DNA of 64,000 nt, from positions 129,345 through 193,344 of the forward strand of contig JAUSFM010000009.1 of the NCBI GenBank assembly GCA_030651375.1, given 5' to 3'. Under the pieces are notes generated by a model. The model saw nothing but the letters and a program-made list of their open reading frames with translations. It was not told the origin of the DNA and made no database searches. The stretch comes from Candidatus Woesearchaeota archaeon (GTDB lineage Archaea; Nanobdellota; Nanobdellia; Woesearchaeales; UBA12501). The number at the start of each line of letters is the position of its first letter. Position 1 is the stretch's first letter. Positions 15,623-23,412 of this stretch are shown here, piece after piece. Position numbers and translations under genes: made by a program.

Positions 15623-15739
15623 GGCGGCGATCCGCAACCTGGTTGCGGGAGAGCGTCAGAAACTCTTTTCCTGAAAGGGATTTCTGGGTTCAAAACTCTT
15701 GAGACATCAGCGTTCAGGGTGAAATTCCCAGCGCCGTCG
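15623..15739 (+). tRNA. Class II tRNA-like gene, apparent anticodon CAG, with a 31-nt T-loop intron
   Basis: Acceptor GGCGGCG pairs with CGCCGTC (one G-T), discriminator G. D stem CCGC/GCGG. The anticodon stem AGAGC/ACTCT has a C-A mismatch next to the loop GTCAGAA, giving CAG. The T arm CTGGG TTCAAA is split by intron 15695-15725 and rejoined by T CCCAG. The central helix is TTCA/TGAA with AAA and ATT bulges. A second CAG tRNA beside a better one, with G73, makes the isotype doubtful; it could be a decaying or specialised copy. Confidence 0.68.
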
Positions 15740-15747
15740 TGTCTTAT

Positions 15748-16230
15748 TCAAGAAACCAGTTTGCATGCTAACTCTACATTTTTTTTGATGAGATCAAGGT
15801 ATCTCATTGTTTCAAATTTTGGCCCGAATATGTATCCGATTACATCATACTGCTCATTCTGATTAATTCGCATCACGATATATTGGACATACCGTTCTGG
15901 ATAATGTTCGGTATTATCCAAATGAAATTCTAACTGGTCACCCGGTCCGACTTTGCCATCCGCCGGCGTTGTTTCATTGCCGTCAATCCATAAAACTTCG
16001 AGGCTCTTTTTTCCATCAACACTGTTTGCTTTATACCATCTATCCAACTGCCTCTGGTAAACAGGGGGTATCGGTTCAACACATCCCTTCATCGCTTCAG
16101 CAACTTGTTTCATGGCGTTGCCAAGATCGTTGTCATTTGCTTGATTCGCTTGAGCCTTGCCGGTGAGCAATGTGCCGATAAGCGCGCCTAATCCGAGATA
16201 CCTTGCCATTCTGGTGGTTTGGTGGTTCAT
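15748..16230 (-). CDS. Secreted hypothetical protein
   Basis: 160 residues with a signal peptide (ARYLGLGALIGTLLTGKAQA). The mature part has three Cys-poor alpha/beta segments: QVAEAMKGCVEPIPP, SLEVLWIDGNETTPADGKVGPGD and HYPERYVQYIVMRINQNEQ. Its stop lies 9 nt from the end of the preceding tRNA on the other strand. It is directly downstream of the gene at 16233 (2-nt gap), so the two form an operon. No known family. Confidence 0.65.
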   Translation of the reverse strand: MNHQTTRMARYLGLGALIGTLLTGKAQANQANDNDLGNAMKQVAEAMKGCVEPIPPVYQRQLDRWYKANSVDGKKSLEVLWIDGNETTPADGKVGPGDQLEFHLDNTEHYPERYVQYIVMRINQNEQYDVIGYIFGPKFETMRYLDLIKKNVELACKLVS

Positions 16231-16232
16231 AC

Positions 16233-16877
16233 TTATTTCTCCTTTGTTCTCGTTCGTATTTCTGCAGCGAGCTGGTCCAGAGCGGTGAGGTATGCATCTC
16301 TACACCTTTCTTCGTAGGCGACTCCTTCGAAATTTCCTTGCCTTGCGGCAAAAGATATGCGCGAATCAAATGATTCCCGTATACAGTCTCGTTCTCTTTG
16401 TATCGATGCAAGCGTTCGAGGGGATTCCTCTTCACCCTCTTTTTCTTCATACGCCGGGCGCCGTTCTTCTCGATATTTTTCCGCAAATTTCAGATATGAC
16501 TGTGCTTCCTTCTTGTCAAAGAATTTCAGAACATACGAGATTTCATCATTCAACGTGAGTTCGTGGGCGAGTTCAGTTTCAAGGCCCTTTTCTTGAACAT
16601 ACCACTGCTCGCGAATTTCGTGGAACATCATCACTTCCTTGTACGCTGCTGGCACCTCTTCATCTTGAAAAATGCCGCTTTCCGGCACAAGGCGCTGTTC
16701 GAGGCCTTGGGAAAGAGCCATTCCCTTTCCGGTTGGCTGTGCGCTTCCTCCTTGCCACTCATTTTCGCCGCTCTTTTCTATGGTATATTCTGATTCACCA
16801 TATCTCACTTTATATTCATCTTCTGTCTCTTCCAGAATTTCAACACGGTTGAGGTCAATAAGGTCGGTAAGGTTCAT
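16233..16877 (-). CDS. Hypothetical protein, Glu-rich
   Basis: 214 residues, acidic and helical, cytosolic. It opens with a small beta unit (NRVEILEETEDEYKVRYGESEYTIEKSG). VMMFHEIREQWYVQEKGLETELAHELTLNDE has spaced His/Glu residues reminiscent of minimal metallopeptidase or metal sites (H-E-I-R-E and A-H-E-L), but the full HExxH is absent. The C-terminus is coiled-coil-like. Upstream partner of the secreted protein at 15748. Confidence 0.62.
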   Translation of the reverse strand: MNLTDLIDLNRVEILEETEDEYKVRYGESEYTIEKSGENEWQGGSAQPTGKGMALSQGLEQRLVPESGIFQDEEVPAAYKEVMMFHEIREQWYVQEKGLETELAHELTLNDEISYVLKFFDKKEAQSYLKFAEKYREERRPAYEEKEGEEESPRTLASIQRERDCIRESFDSRISFAARQGNFEGVAYEERCRDAYLTALDQLAAEIRTRTKEK

Positions 16878-17010
16878 ATTCTTGCCGCTAACATCCCTCC
16901 CCCTATATAAACCTTCCTGTGGTTACCACTTCTAAGTAACTATTAAACGAAAGGTTTAAATACCTGCGGCTCTTTCCTTATCTACAAGAGCCAAAAGAGG
17001 AGGCCTCACT

Positions 17011-17673
17011 ATGGAAGATATGTTCAAAATAACACTGGTATCCGTCGCCATTATGGTGCTTATTGCAACCATTGCGGCAGTCGGGCTTTTCAGCATTCAG
17101 CAGCAGAACCTTGCTGCGCATACACAAGTTGCCGAATTCAAAACCAACCTTGTCAATGTTACCAAAACACTGGAAGAAAACCAGCTCAAAAGCCAAAATG
17201 CTGAACAGCGGATTAAGCAGCTCCAGCAGGATTTGGAACTGGTGACCAACCAGAACAAAACCTTACAGAGCCACATTAACCAGCAGAACGCCACTATCCC
17301 TATCGACACAGACGCAGTCTATGGGACTATCCTGAATGACATCAGCAAACTTACCATCCAAAATTGCCCTTCAGTGCTTTCCTTTGCTTCACGCCAAGAG
17401 CGCGACCTGCGCAATGAGCGGGAAGACCTTATTGACACCGTGAATCGTTATCAACGTCGGCTTGACGAACGAGAAGCTGACCTGAATACAGCCATTGCTG
17501 CAGGCGACCAGAATCGCACGCGCACTGAAATGGAGCGTGTTGATTACGCAAAAGATCAGGTTGACGAAGCCCGCGAAGAGCTTGACAACTTTGACGACAT
17601 TCAATACTCTGACATCACGCGCTTGAAATCACGCGCTGAAAGCTGGTGCCGCAGAATCCAACGCGATATATAA
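17011..17673 (+). CDS. Single-pass membrane protein with coiled coil
   Basis: 220 residues. One N-terminal membrane helix (MFKITLVSVAIMVLIATIAAVGLF), then a long Gln/Asn-rich coiled coil to about residue 95, a short middle domain with two Cys, and a second charged coiled coil (RNEREDLIDTVNRYQRRLDEREADL). A GAGGAGG ribosome-binding site is 7 nt before the ATG. The layout resembles the membrane/coiled-coil protein at 34451, but no family is recognised. Confidence 0.7.
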   Translation: MEDMFKITLVSVAIMVLIATIAAVGLFSIQQQNLAAHTQVAEFKTNLVNVTKTLEENQLKSQNAEQRIKQLQQDLELVTNQNKTLQSHINQQNATIPIDTDAVYGTILNDISKLTIQNCPSVLSFASRQERDLRNEREDLIDTVNRYQRRLDEREADLNTAIAAGDQNRTRTEMERVDYAKDQVDEAREELDNFDDIQYSDITRLKSRAESWCRRIQRDI

Positions 17674-17763
17674 TTTTATTTTACTTTTCATTTCCAAAAA
17701 CAATAAAAAGGACGTTGAAGAAAAAATATAAAAAAACTATAAAAAATATACCTGGTGAAACCT

Positions 17764-18360
17764 ATGGACGTCAATTCATTTTTGGCCTCATTACAGGGTC
17801 TTACTGATCCGAAACAAGCGGTGCGTGCACTTGAAGACACGATTCGAAGTTCTATGCCTCGCATTCCTGTTGTTCCCGTAGATTCTGTCGAGTATGTTCA
17901 CTCTCTTGATCGCCTTACAGGCGTTGAAAAAAAGGCTGCATACCAGAAAATTGAGGATGGCATTAAACTGTACGGTGAAGGAAAAGAATCAGCTGGCTTT
18001 GTCACCATTGCGCGCGCCTATGATGCACTTGGCGATGTTGAACACGCCGCATCATATCTTGAGGCAGCGTTTCTTGTTGCTCCTGAAGCTGATAAGCCCT
18101 CAGTACAGATTGCTCGAGCTGAATATGATTTTTACAATCGGCGCGACACCGTAGGCGTCCAAAAACCCCTTGAAGCTGCTCTTGCTATCTACCGAAATAC
18201 AAACAACTCCGAACACGTTCGCCGCCAAGCAAGTGCATTGCTTTCTTCTGCACACGAGGAATTAATCGAAGATCCAGATGGCATGCCATTAAACGCTATT
18301 CCTGCTTTAGAACAATTTCTGGCTGAATCAGGGGCTGAATTACGGCCAACGCACGAGTAA
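17764..18360 (+). CDS. TPR-like hypothetical protein
   Basis: 198 residues from the ATG at 17764, about 26 nt after a CTATAAAAAATATA box (leaderless); a GTG 9 nt earlier is less likely. Helical repeats are visible: GYFVTIARAYDALGDVEHAASYLEAAF-like pairs and KPSVQIARAEYDFYNRRDT. It lacks a catalytic motif and is likely a protein-interaction module. Unrelated in sequence to the TPR gene at 35819 as far as I can see. Confidence 0.62.
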   Translation: MDVNSFLASLQGLTDPKQAVRALEDTIRSSMPRIPVVPVDSVEYVHSLDRLTGVEKKAAYQKIEDGIKLYGEGKESAGFVTIARAYDALGDVEHAASYLEAAFLVAPEADKPSVQIARAEYDFYNRRDTVGVQKPLEAALAIYRNTNNSEHVRRQASALLSSAHEELIEDPDGMPLNAIPALEQFLAESGAELRPTHE

Positions 18361-18432
18361 TAGATATTATTTTTTTCTTTTATCCAATTCTGAATAGCAA
18401 ACATAATAAACCCCTGTTCTTTTCTTTTGTTT

Positions 18433-19038
18433 ATGAACGATGTCATTTCACAAGGTGCCGAGGCAACCGTGTCCCGCACCGCCGACGGCGTGCTGAAACA
18501 GCGGCTCTCAAAATCATACAGACATCCGCAGATAGACCACTCATTACAGCAATTCAGAACCCGCCGCGAGGCAAAGGTTTTGTCAAAACTTGGCGACGTG
18601 GGATTTCCCGCGCCACGGCTCCACGCCATTGACGACGAGCGTCACGAACTTCTGATGAGTGCACTGCAAGGTCCCGTGATGCGTACCATCCTCAACGATA
18701 ATCCGGTTGCGCACGGCGCTGAAATTGGCACCCTTATTGGCCGTCTCCACGCAGCGGGCATTGTGCATGGTGATTTGACCACGTCAAACATGATTCTCGC
18801 ACAGAAAAAAATCCATCTCATTGACTTTGGATTGAGCGCGTTTTCCGAGACTGAAGAAGACCGCGCGGTTGATTTGCACGTGCTCCGCGAGGCGCTTGAG
18901 GCGAAACATTCAGAAGTATTCCGCCCGTGCTATGATTCAATCCTTGACGCCTACCAGAAAACACATCCCTTTGCAGCTGCAGTGCTGGAACGCCTGAAAA
19001 AGGTCGAGCTGCGCGGGAAGAATAAGAAGAATTACTAA
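18433..19038 (+). CDS. bud32: Bud32/PRPK kinase of the KEOPS complex
   Basis: 201 residues from the ATG of MNDVISQGAEATV; the TTG two codons earlier is not needed. Small-kinase features: G-A-E-A nucleotide loop, RTRREAKVLSKL helix with the conserved Glu, HGDLTTSNMIL catalytic loop, IDFGLSAFSE metal-binding DFG, and a basic Lys-rich tail. The protein acts as an ATPase in KEOPS for tRNA t6A37 synthesis. It stands alone, not fused to Kae1. Many class II tRNAs lie nearby, but that is probably chance. Confidence 0.92.
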   Translation: MNDVISQGAEATVSRTADGVLKQRLSKSYRHPQIDHSLQQFRTRREAKVLSKLGDVGFPAPRLHAIDDERHELLMSALQGPVMRTILNDNPVAHGAEIGTLIGRLHAAGIVHGDLTTSNMILAQKKIHLIDFGLSAFSETEEDRAVDLHVLREALEAKHSEVFRPCYDSILDAYQKTHPFAAAVLERLKKVELRGKNKKNY

Positions 19039-19143
19039 TCTGGTGTACCATTTCTCCACACTAACCACAATATTTATATACTAATATCATCAATTCTTGT
19101 CTTCCAATCATTCGTATAATCCAGCAAAAGGAGAGGTGAGCTT

Positions 19144-19410
19144 GTGATCAGCCGTCAAAATATCATCGCCGTTTTCATGGCACTGCTTCTGACTATTTTC
19201 CTTATTGGCTGCGTTCGGCAGGTTGAAAATAAAGAAACTCCTGCGCCCTCTTTGCCCGATTCTGCGCCGACCACAGAACCCGTGCCTGCTGATATCCCTG
19301 CAGTTCCTTCAGTTGATGAAACAGCAGCCATTGGTGATGAACCACTGCCCGGCGAGCCGCCGAGTGAACAAGAAGTCATTCTTGATGAACCTGCTAATTC
19401 GTCCTATTAA
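19144..19410 (+). CDS. Small Pro/Glu-rich lipoprotein
   Basis: 88 residues from a GTG with an upstream AAGGAGAGGTGA ribosome-binding site. Signal helix and lipobox-like FLIGC, then an unstructured, acidic, Pro-rich tail (PAPSLPDSAPTTEPVPADIP). A stalk or spacer on the cell surface is a reasonable guess. No domain. Confidence 0.65.
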   Translation: MISRQNIIAVFMALLLTIFLIGCVRQVENKETPAPSLPDSAPTTEPVPADIPAVPSVDETAAIGDEPLPGEPPSEQEVILDEPANSSY

Positions 19411-19415
19411 CCTTT

Positions 19416-20189
19416 TTAGAATCCGCGAGCCCTGCGCACCAGTTTATACGCCTCTGTTGTCCGTTTAAATCTTGCTTCTTTTTCTGGGTCTTTCGAATGT
19501 CGGTCGGGATGTGTTTCCAGTGCAATCCTGCGGTAACTTGCTCTAATATCATCTGGTGATGCTGTTTCTGCAATGCCGAGACGGCTGTATGCTTGTTCCA
19601 TAGTTATATCGACTGGTACGAGCTCTTTTCTCTTTTTCTCTCTATTTTTTTTACTTGGAATTGGCGCATGGAAGGGATTCACCTGATATGCTACTCCTGC
19701 AAGCCCGTCATAGTACTCCTTGGCCATTTCCCACCCTGCACTCGCTCTTGCACCATAGTTATTTATGGCCTCAGTGACCCCTAGTATGATATCTTTCAGA
19801 TTAAACGCTTTGTTGAGCATTACACACGCAAACTCAAGGCCGTGCGCTATTCCTGCGGAATATATCCATGTCTTACCATTTTCAGCTGTCCATGCGCCAG
19901 AAAGAAAAGAGATATCTGCTGCAACAGCCGGCCATCGCAGATATAGGGTTCTCCATAATTGGAATGCATGGTGGCTTCCTAATTTCGCTTCTAACTCTTT
20001 TTGGGTATACCTCTGTTTAAAGAGTTTTTGCCTTGTTTTCTCTCCGGCTCGTGCAATATCAGCACCCAACCCGTAATGAAGTGTTGTAATGACAGGATGT
20101 TCCATTACCTGGTCAAAAAAATTACCTGCTCCATCTAAAAAATCATCAAATAAACAATACAGATCATCCGTTAAATCGTCAAGAGTCAT
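19416..20189 (-). CDS. J-domain protein with C-terminal J domain
   Basis: 257 residues. The last ~60 form a J domain: YSRLGIAETASPDDIRASY, then ALETHPDRH with the HPD tripeptide that stimulates Hsp70, then FKRTTEAYKLVRR. The first ~195 residues are unrelated to DnaJ: helical and aromatic-rich with no zinc repeats. A Lys/Arg stretch (PSKKNREKKRKELV) links them. It may recruit DnaK to a specific client. No dnaK lies nearby. Confidence 0.8.
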   Translation of the reverse strand: MTLDDLTDDLYCLFDDFLDGAGNFFDQVMEHPVITTLHYGLGADIARAGEKTRQKLFKQRYTQKELEAKLGSHHAFQLWRTLYLRWPAVAADISFLSGAWTAENGKTWIYSAGIAHGLEFACVMLNKAFNLKDIILGVTEAINNYGARASAGWEMAKEYYDGLAGVAYQVNPFHAPIPSKKNREKKRKELVPVDITMEQAYSRLGIAETASPDDIRASYRRIALETHPDRHSKDPEKEARFKRTTEAYKLVRRARGF

Positions 20190-20240
20190 TATTCCTAAAA
20201 AATAAATGATTATATTTAAACCCTTCGGTACCTTGCTTTT

Positions 20241-20684
20241 TCACAATCTTCTAAATATCAAATACAACCCAAACCCGATTTCAAATGCCACAAATACTGC
20301 CGTGAGCACAATAAACCATGTCTGGCCAGCGAGCGTCTGGAAGCCGTACAGTGATGCAAGAAGATAGCCAAACACCAGCGACAGCAGGTAATCCACGACG
20401 TAATAAATTGGCATGACAAACGCAATTGGCTCAAACCCGCCGGTCAAAAACCGGATGAACAACGCCAGATTAAACACCAGCCACACCATGCTCACATCAA
20501 CAAACACATACGCGAGCATTTCATTCGGCGCAGGCGATGTCAGAATTACGACTTCAAATAACTTGACCAGCCCGTACACAATAACAAGCAGCGGGTACCA
20601 TGCATACAGGCGCCGCTTCATGACCGGAAAATACTCCTTCAGATGGGCGTGATACAGGGGATGGTGCTTGAATGCGTGAGACAT
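20241..20684 (-). CDS. Four-TM membrane protein
   Basis: 147 residues from MSHAFKHHPLYHAH, about 25 nt after TTTTATAAAC; a longer frame from 20723 would place that box inside the gene. About four membrane helices: WYPLLVIVYGLVKLFEVVIL, MVWLVFNLALFIRFL, VVDYLLSLVFGYLLASL and WFIVLTAVFVAFEIGFGLYL. The N-terminus is His-rich. No family recognised. It lies just downstream of the tRNA-like gene on the same strand. Confidence 0.62.
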   Translation of the reverse strand: MSHAFKHHPLYHAHLKEYFPVMKRRLYAWYPLLVIVYGLVKLFEVVILTSPAPNEMLAYVFVDVSMVWLVFNLALFIRFLTGGFEPIAFVMPIYYVVDYLLSLVFGYLLASLYGFQTLAGQTWFIVLTAVFVAFEIGFGLYLIFRRL

Positions 20685-20733
20685 ATCTGCTTTTGTAGTT
20701 TTAGAGTTTATAAAATTAGTCATAAAAAAGACA

Positions 20734-20848
20734 CGGCGGCGCTGGGATATTCACCCATGCACATACTGTTGCATGAAGTTTGAACCCAGATAGCCGTTAG
20801 GCATCGAGGGATTCAGCCTCGTGCATTACCAGGTTATGCTACGCCGCC
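20734..20848 (-). tRNA. Class II tRNA-like gene with apparent anticodon GAA and a 31-nt T-loop intron
   Basis: Acceptor GGCGGCG/CGCCGCC (extendable to 9 bp), discriminator G, D stem GCAT/ATGC, anticodon stem CGAGG/CCTCG, loop CTGAATC, variable arm ATGCCTAACGGCTAT, and T arm CTGGG TTCAAA with intron 20748-20778 and T CCCAG. The BHB has TTCA/TGAA with AAC and TAT bulges. All stems are perfect, so it looks functional, but GAA is the Phe anticodon and tRNA-Phe has no long arm; T37 is also odd. Isotype not assigned. The variable and T arms nearly match the tRNA at 15395. Confidence 0.72.
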
Positions 20849-20894
20849 GTGAGTGTGAACGAAAGTTTTTTATATCAGTTTACTATGTGGTAAT

Positions 20895-20932
20895 CTGGGA
20901 TTCAGCTTTGTGCGTCAGGTTATGCGACGCCG
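20895..20932 (-). repeat. Degenerate 5'-half copy of the tRNA-like gene at 20734-20848
   Basis: On the minus strand this reads CGGCGTCGCATAACCTG, a shortened D loop, then GCACAAAGCTGAATCCC, matching the 5' half of the downstream tRNA through the anticodon loop. A TATA box (GATATAAAAA) and ~45 nt separate it from the intact gene. It is the third case of this arrangement in the window. Confidence 0.7.
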
Positions 20933-20968
20933 TTTTTTTCTTCTTTTTTATTTCTCTAAGTGAATGTT

Positions 20969-21090
20969 CTTAATATGCCTTCCTGCAAAAAATCCGGAAA
21001 ATTTCCGAATAGTTCGGAACCTTTTCGGCGGCGCCGGAAGATTTCCGAAAAAAGCATAGAAATCCGGACTAATTCCGGTTGTGTCGGAAC
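20969..21090 (-). repeat. Helically phased TTCCG/CGGAA array, second copy
   Basis: Homologous to 15172-15295 and, like it, upstream of a tRNA gene and its 5'-half copy. CG-centred words recur at alternating 9- and 11-bp steps with one missing position in the same place. It also ends in TTTTTTGCAGGAAGGCATATTAAG. Individual words have diverged (CCGGAA versus TTCGG) while spacing is kept, suggesting selection on phase. Confidence 0.75.
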
Positions 21091-21171
21091 ACGAATTTTT
21101 TGTCGACTAAAAACCGGTTCTATTAAAACAACTACCAAAAGCTTAAATATCCGTGCTCCTGAACAAAGGCC

Positions 21172-22164
21172 ATGCTCCTGAAAAATCTTATCAACGAACC
21201 ATTTGACGACATCAAAGGGCAGAACAGCGTCAAGCAGCAGCTCAAGTCTGCCCTTCTTGCCAAACGCCACATCATCATTATTGGCCCGGCAGGCGTGGGA
21301 AAAACAACGCTGGCAAAAAATGTTGCGAAACTGTTGCCGGAACTCGCCGTCAACGCGTGCCCGTACCACTGCCTTCCATCAGCGCCGGTATGCCCCGAGT
21401 GCCGCGCACATACCACACAAAAAACAAAAAAAATCAGCGGCAGCCAGCGCTTTGTCAGAATCCAAGGAAGCCCCGACCTCACGGTCGAAGACCTGCTTGG
21501 TGACATTGACCCGGTCAAGGCACTGAAGTCTGGCGCGCTGAGTATCGAGGCGTTCACGCCGGGAAAAATCTTCAAAGCCAACAACGGCGTTCTTTTTTTT
21601 GACGAGTTGAACCGCTGCCCTGAAAAGCTGCAGAACGCGCTGCTCCAAGTCCTTGAAGAAGGCACGGCAACACTCGGTAGCTACGATGTTGAAATTCCTG
21701 CGCGCTTCATCTTCATTGGCACCATGAACCCGCAGGACAGCTCGACGGAAAAACTGTCCGATGTCCTGCTCGACCGTTTTGACATTATCCACATGAGCTA
21801 TCCTGAAACGCACGCCGTCGAATCAGCAATTGTCGTCGAAAAAGGCCTCAAAAGTGAAGCAACTGTCCCGGTGCGTGTTCTTGATTTTATGGTCGGCTTT
21901 GTGCGCCTGCTGCGCGAGAATGAGAAGCTCGAAAAAGTGCCGGGTGTGCGCGGGAGCATCGGTCTGTATGAGCGCAGCCAGACCAACGCGCTGCTCGAAG
22001 GCAGAACAGCAGTGACATTTGACGACGTTCGCGCTGTTGCCGTATCTGTGCTTGCGCACAGAATAAAACTGAAGCCATCAGCTCAATACATCCAATCGCC
22101 GGAAGAGCTTGTCTCCGAAGAGCTCGAAAAGTTTTCTTCGGCTAAACGCGGTGGTGATGGGTAG
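21172..22164 (+). CDS. ChlI/BchI-like AAA+ ATPase with a Cys/His insertion
   Basis: 330 residues. Walker A GPAGVGKTTLAKN, Walker B GVLFFDELNRCP, sensor I FIGTMNPQDSS, arginine-finger LLDRFDIIHMSYPE: the Mg-chelatase ChlI/MoxR-related pattern. A ~25-residue insertion after Walker A holds CPYHC and CPEC, a likely zinc knuckle also seen in some archaeal ChlI-like proteins. It overlaps the next gene (VWA) by 8 nt, the usual ChlI-ChlD pairing. No chlorophyll genes are present, so a chaperone-like role on protein complexes is more likely than metal chelation. Confidence 0.88.
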   Translation: MLLKNLINEPFDDIKGQNSVKQQLKSALLAKRHIIIIGPAGVGKTTLAKNVAKLLPELAVNACPYHCLPSAPVCPECRAHTTQKTKKISGSQRFVRIQGSPDLTVEDLLGDIDPVKALKSGALSIEAFTPGKIFKANNGVLFFDELNRCPEKLQNALLQVLEEGTATLGSYDVEIPARFIFIGTMNPQDSSTEKLSDVLLDRFDIIHMSYPETHAVESAIVVEKGLKSEATVPVRVLDFMVGFVRLLRENEKLEKVPGVRGSIGLYERSQTNALLEGRTAVTFDDVRAVAVSVLAHRIKLKPSAQYIQSPEELVSEELEKFSSAKRGGDG

Positions 22165-23380
22165 TGTTCCTGAGCTTGAAGAAGACGACGAAAAAATAAA
22201 AAACGTGCCTGTTGCGCAGAAAGAGGCCATTAACGAATTGTTCGGCAAACTGAAGTCTGACCCTGAGCTCAACAAGCTCATGCATTCAGTGCTTGAAAAC
22301 GACCAGACTTCTATTGAAAAAGGAAAAATTATTGAAGCGGCATTTAACCAGAGCATCGGCGCGTTTTCTCCCGATATCATGTTCGAGAAACTCGTGCGGG
22401 ATTACCGCATGGCTGAGCAACTGTATGGTGAGCGTTTGATCCAGCTTCTTACTGGCTACGATCCAAATTACATCGAAAAAAATATCGGCATTCCTGAATT
22501 CCAACGGGAGATTAAGAAAAAACTCAAAGACACAGTTTCAGGGCTTCGTGCCAGCCAGCTGATTTCCAAGGACGGTACCGTTACGGACAAAGGTATCACG
22601 CTTGCCTCTCTTGTTATCTGCCTTGAAGAGCTTGATCGGCTCGTGCCAAAATCGTCGTGGGGCGAGCACGTGAGCGAAAAGAAAAATGTGTATGGCAGCA
22701 AGGCAGCCATCAAACCTTTTGCGAAACACGACCGATACCGCGACATCGCCATCAAAAAATCAATCACCACTGCCATTCGCCGCGGCCATGCTGTTCTGCA
22801 TGAAAAAGATTTGAAATCATTTGAGCGCCAAAGTCGAGGCACATTTGAAATCATCTACGCAGTTGACGCGTCTGTTTCGATGAAAGGTGAAAAACTTTCT
22901 CACGCAAAAAAAGCAGGCGTTGCGTTGGCGTACAAGGCGATTCAGAACAAGGACAAGGTGGGGTTGATTTTATTTTCAGACGACGTTATCGCTGAAGTTC
23001 CTCCGTCTCTTGATTTCGTGCGGATTCTCTCGGTCCTGACATGCGTCAAGGCATCGCGCCAGACCAACATTGCACGGACTATTTTCAAGGCATGCGAATT
23101 GTTTGGCAGAAACGCGGCGAAGCATCTCATTATTCTTACCGACGCGCTGCCGACGGCAACAGCCAATAGCAGTGATCCTGAAAAAGAAACGATTGAGGCG
23201 GCGTGTGTTGCGGCGAATCAGGGCATTACCATTTCAGTCATCGGCCTTGGGCTGACGAAAGAAGGCGGCGCGCTTGCTCAAAAAATTGTTGAAGTGGGCA
23301 AGGGAAAATGTTATTCAGTCAAAAACACGAAAGAAGTTGACATGATTATACTTGAGGATTATAGAGGATTGAGAGAATAA
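22157..23380 (+). CDS. VWA-domain protein, ChlD-like partner
   Basis: 407 residues from MGSVPELEEDDE, start overlapping the ATPase stop. N-terminal half helical and charged. The VWA domain covers the last ~190 residues: MIDAS motif YAVDASVSMKGEK (D-x-S-x-S), LILFSDDV, and IILTDALPTA. Probably binds the AAA+ partner upstream, forming an ATPase/adaptor pair. Confidence 0.86.
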   Translation: MGSVPELEEDDEKIKNVPVAQKEAINELFGKLKSDPELNKLMHSVLENDQTSIEKGKIIEAAFNQSIGAFSPDIMFEKLVRDYRMAEQLYGERLIQLLTGYDPNYIEKNIGIPEFQREIKKKLKDTVSGLRASQLISKDGTVTDKGITLASLVICLEELDRLVPKSSWGEHVSEKKNVYGSKAAIKPFAKHDRYRDIAIKKSITTAIRRGHAVLHEKDLKSFERQSRGTFEIIYAVDASVSMKGEKLSHAKKAGVALAYKAIQNKDKVGLILFSDDVIAEVPPSLDFVRILSVLTCVKASRQTNIARTIFKACELFGRNAAKHLIILTDALPTATANSSDPEKETIEAACVAANQGITISVIGLGLTKEGGALAQKIVEVGKGKCYSVKNTKEVDMIILEDYRGLRE

Positions 23381-23412
23381 CTCTTTAAATACTCCCGTAT
23401 CCTTATCCCATC

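Noticed and set aside
15395-15739. Reassignment of CTG from Leu to Ser, suggested by CAG anticodons with G73.
   Set aside because: CTG is used freely at hydrophobic positions in conserved proteins, for example the LLM of ALLMIGW in phosphonopyruvate decarboxylase, so it must read as Leu.
15623-15739. Selenocysteine tRNA, because TCA occurs within the loop and the variable arm is long.
   Set aside because: Loop geometry centres on CAG, the acceptor has 7 bp plus a 5-bp T stem rather than the 9+4 arrangement, and no selenocysteine machinery is visible here.
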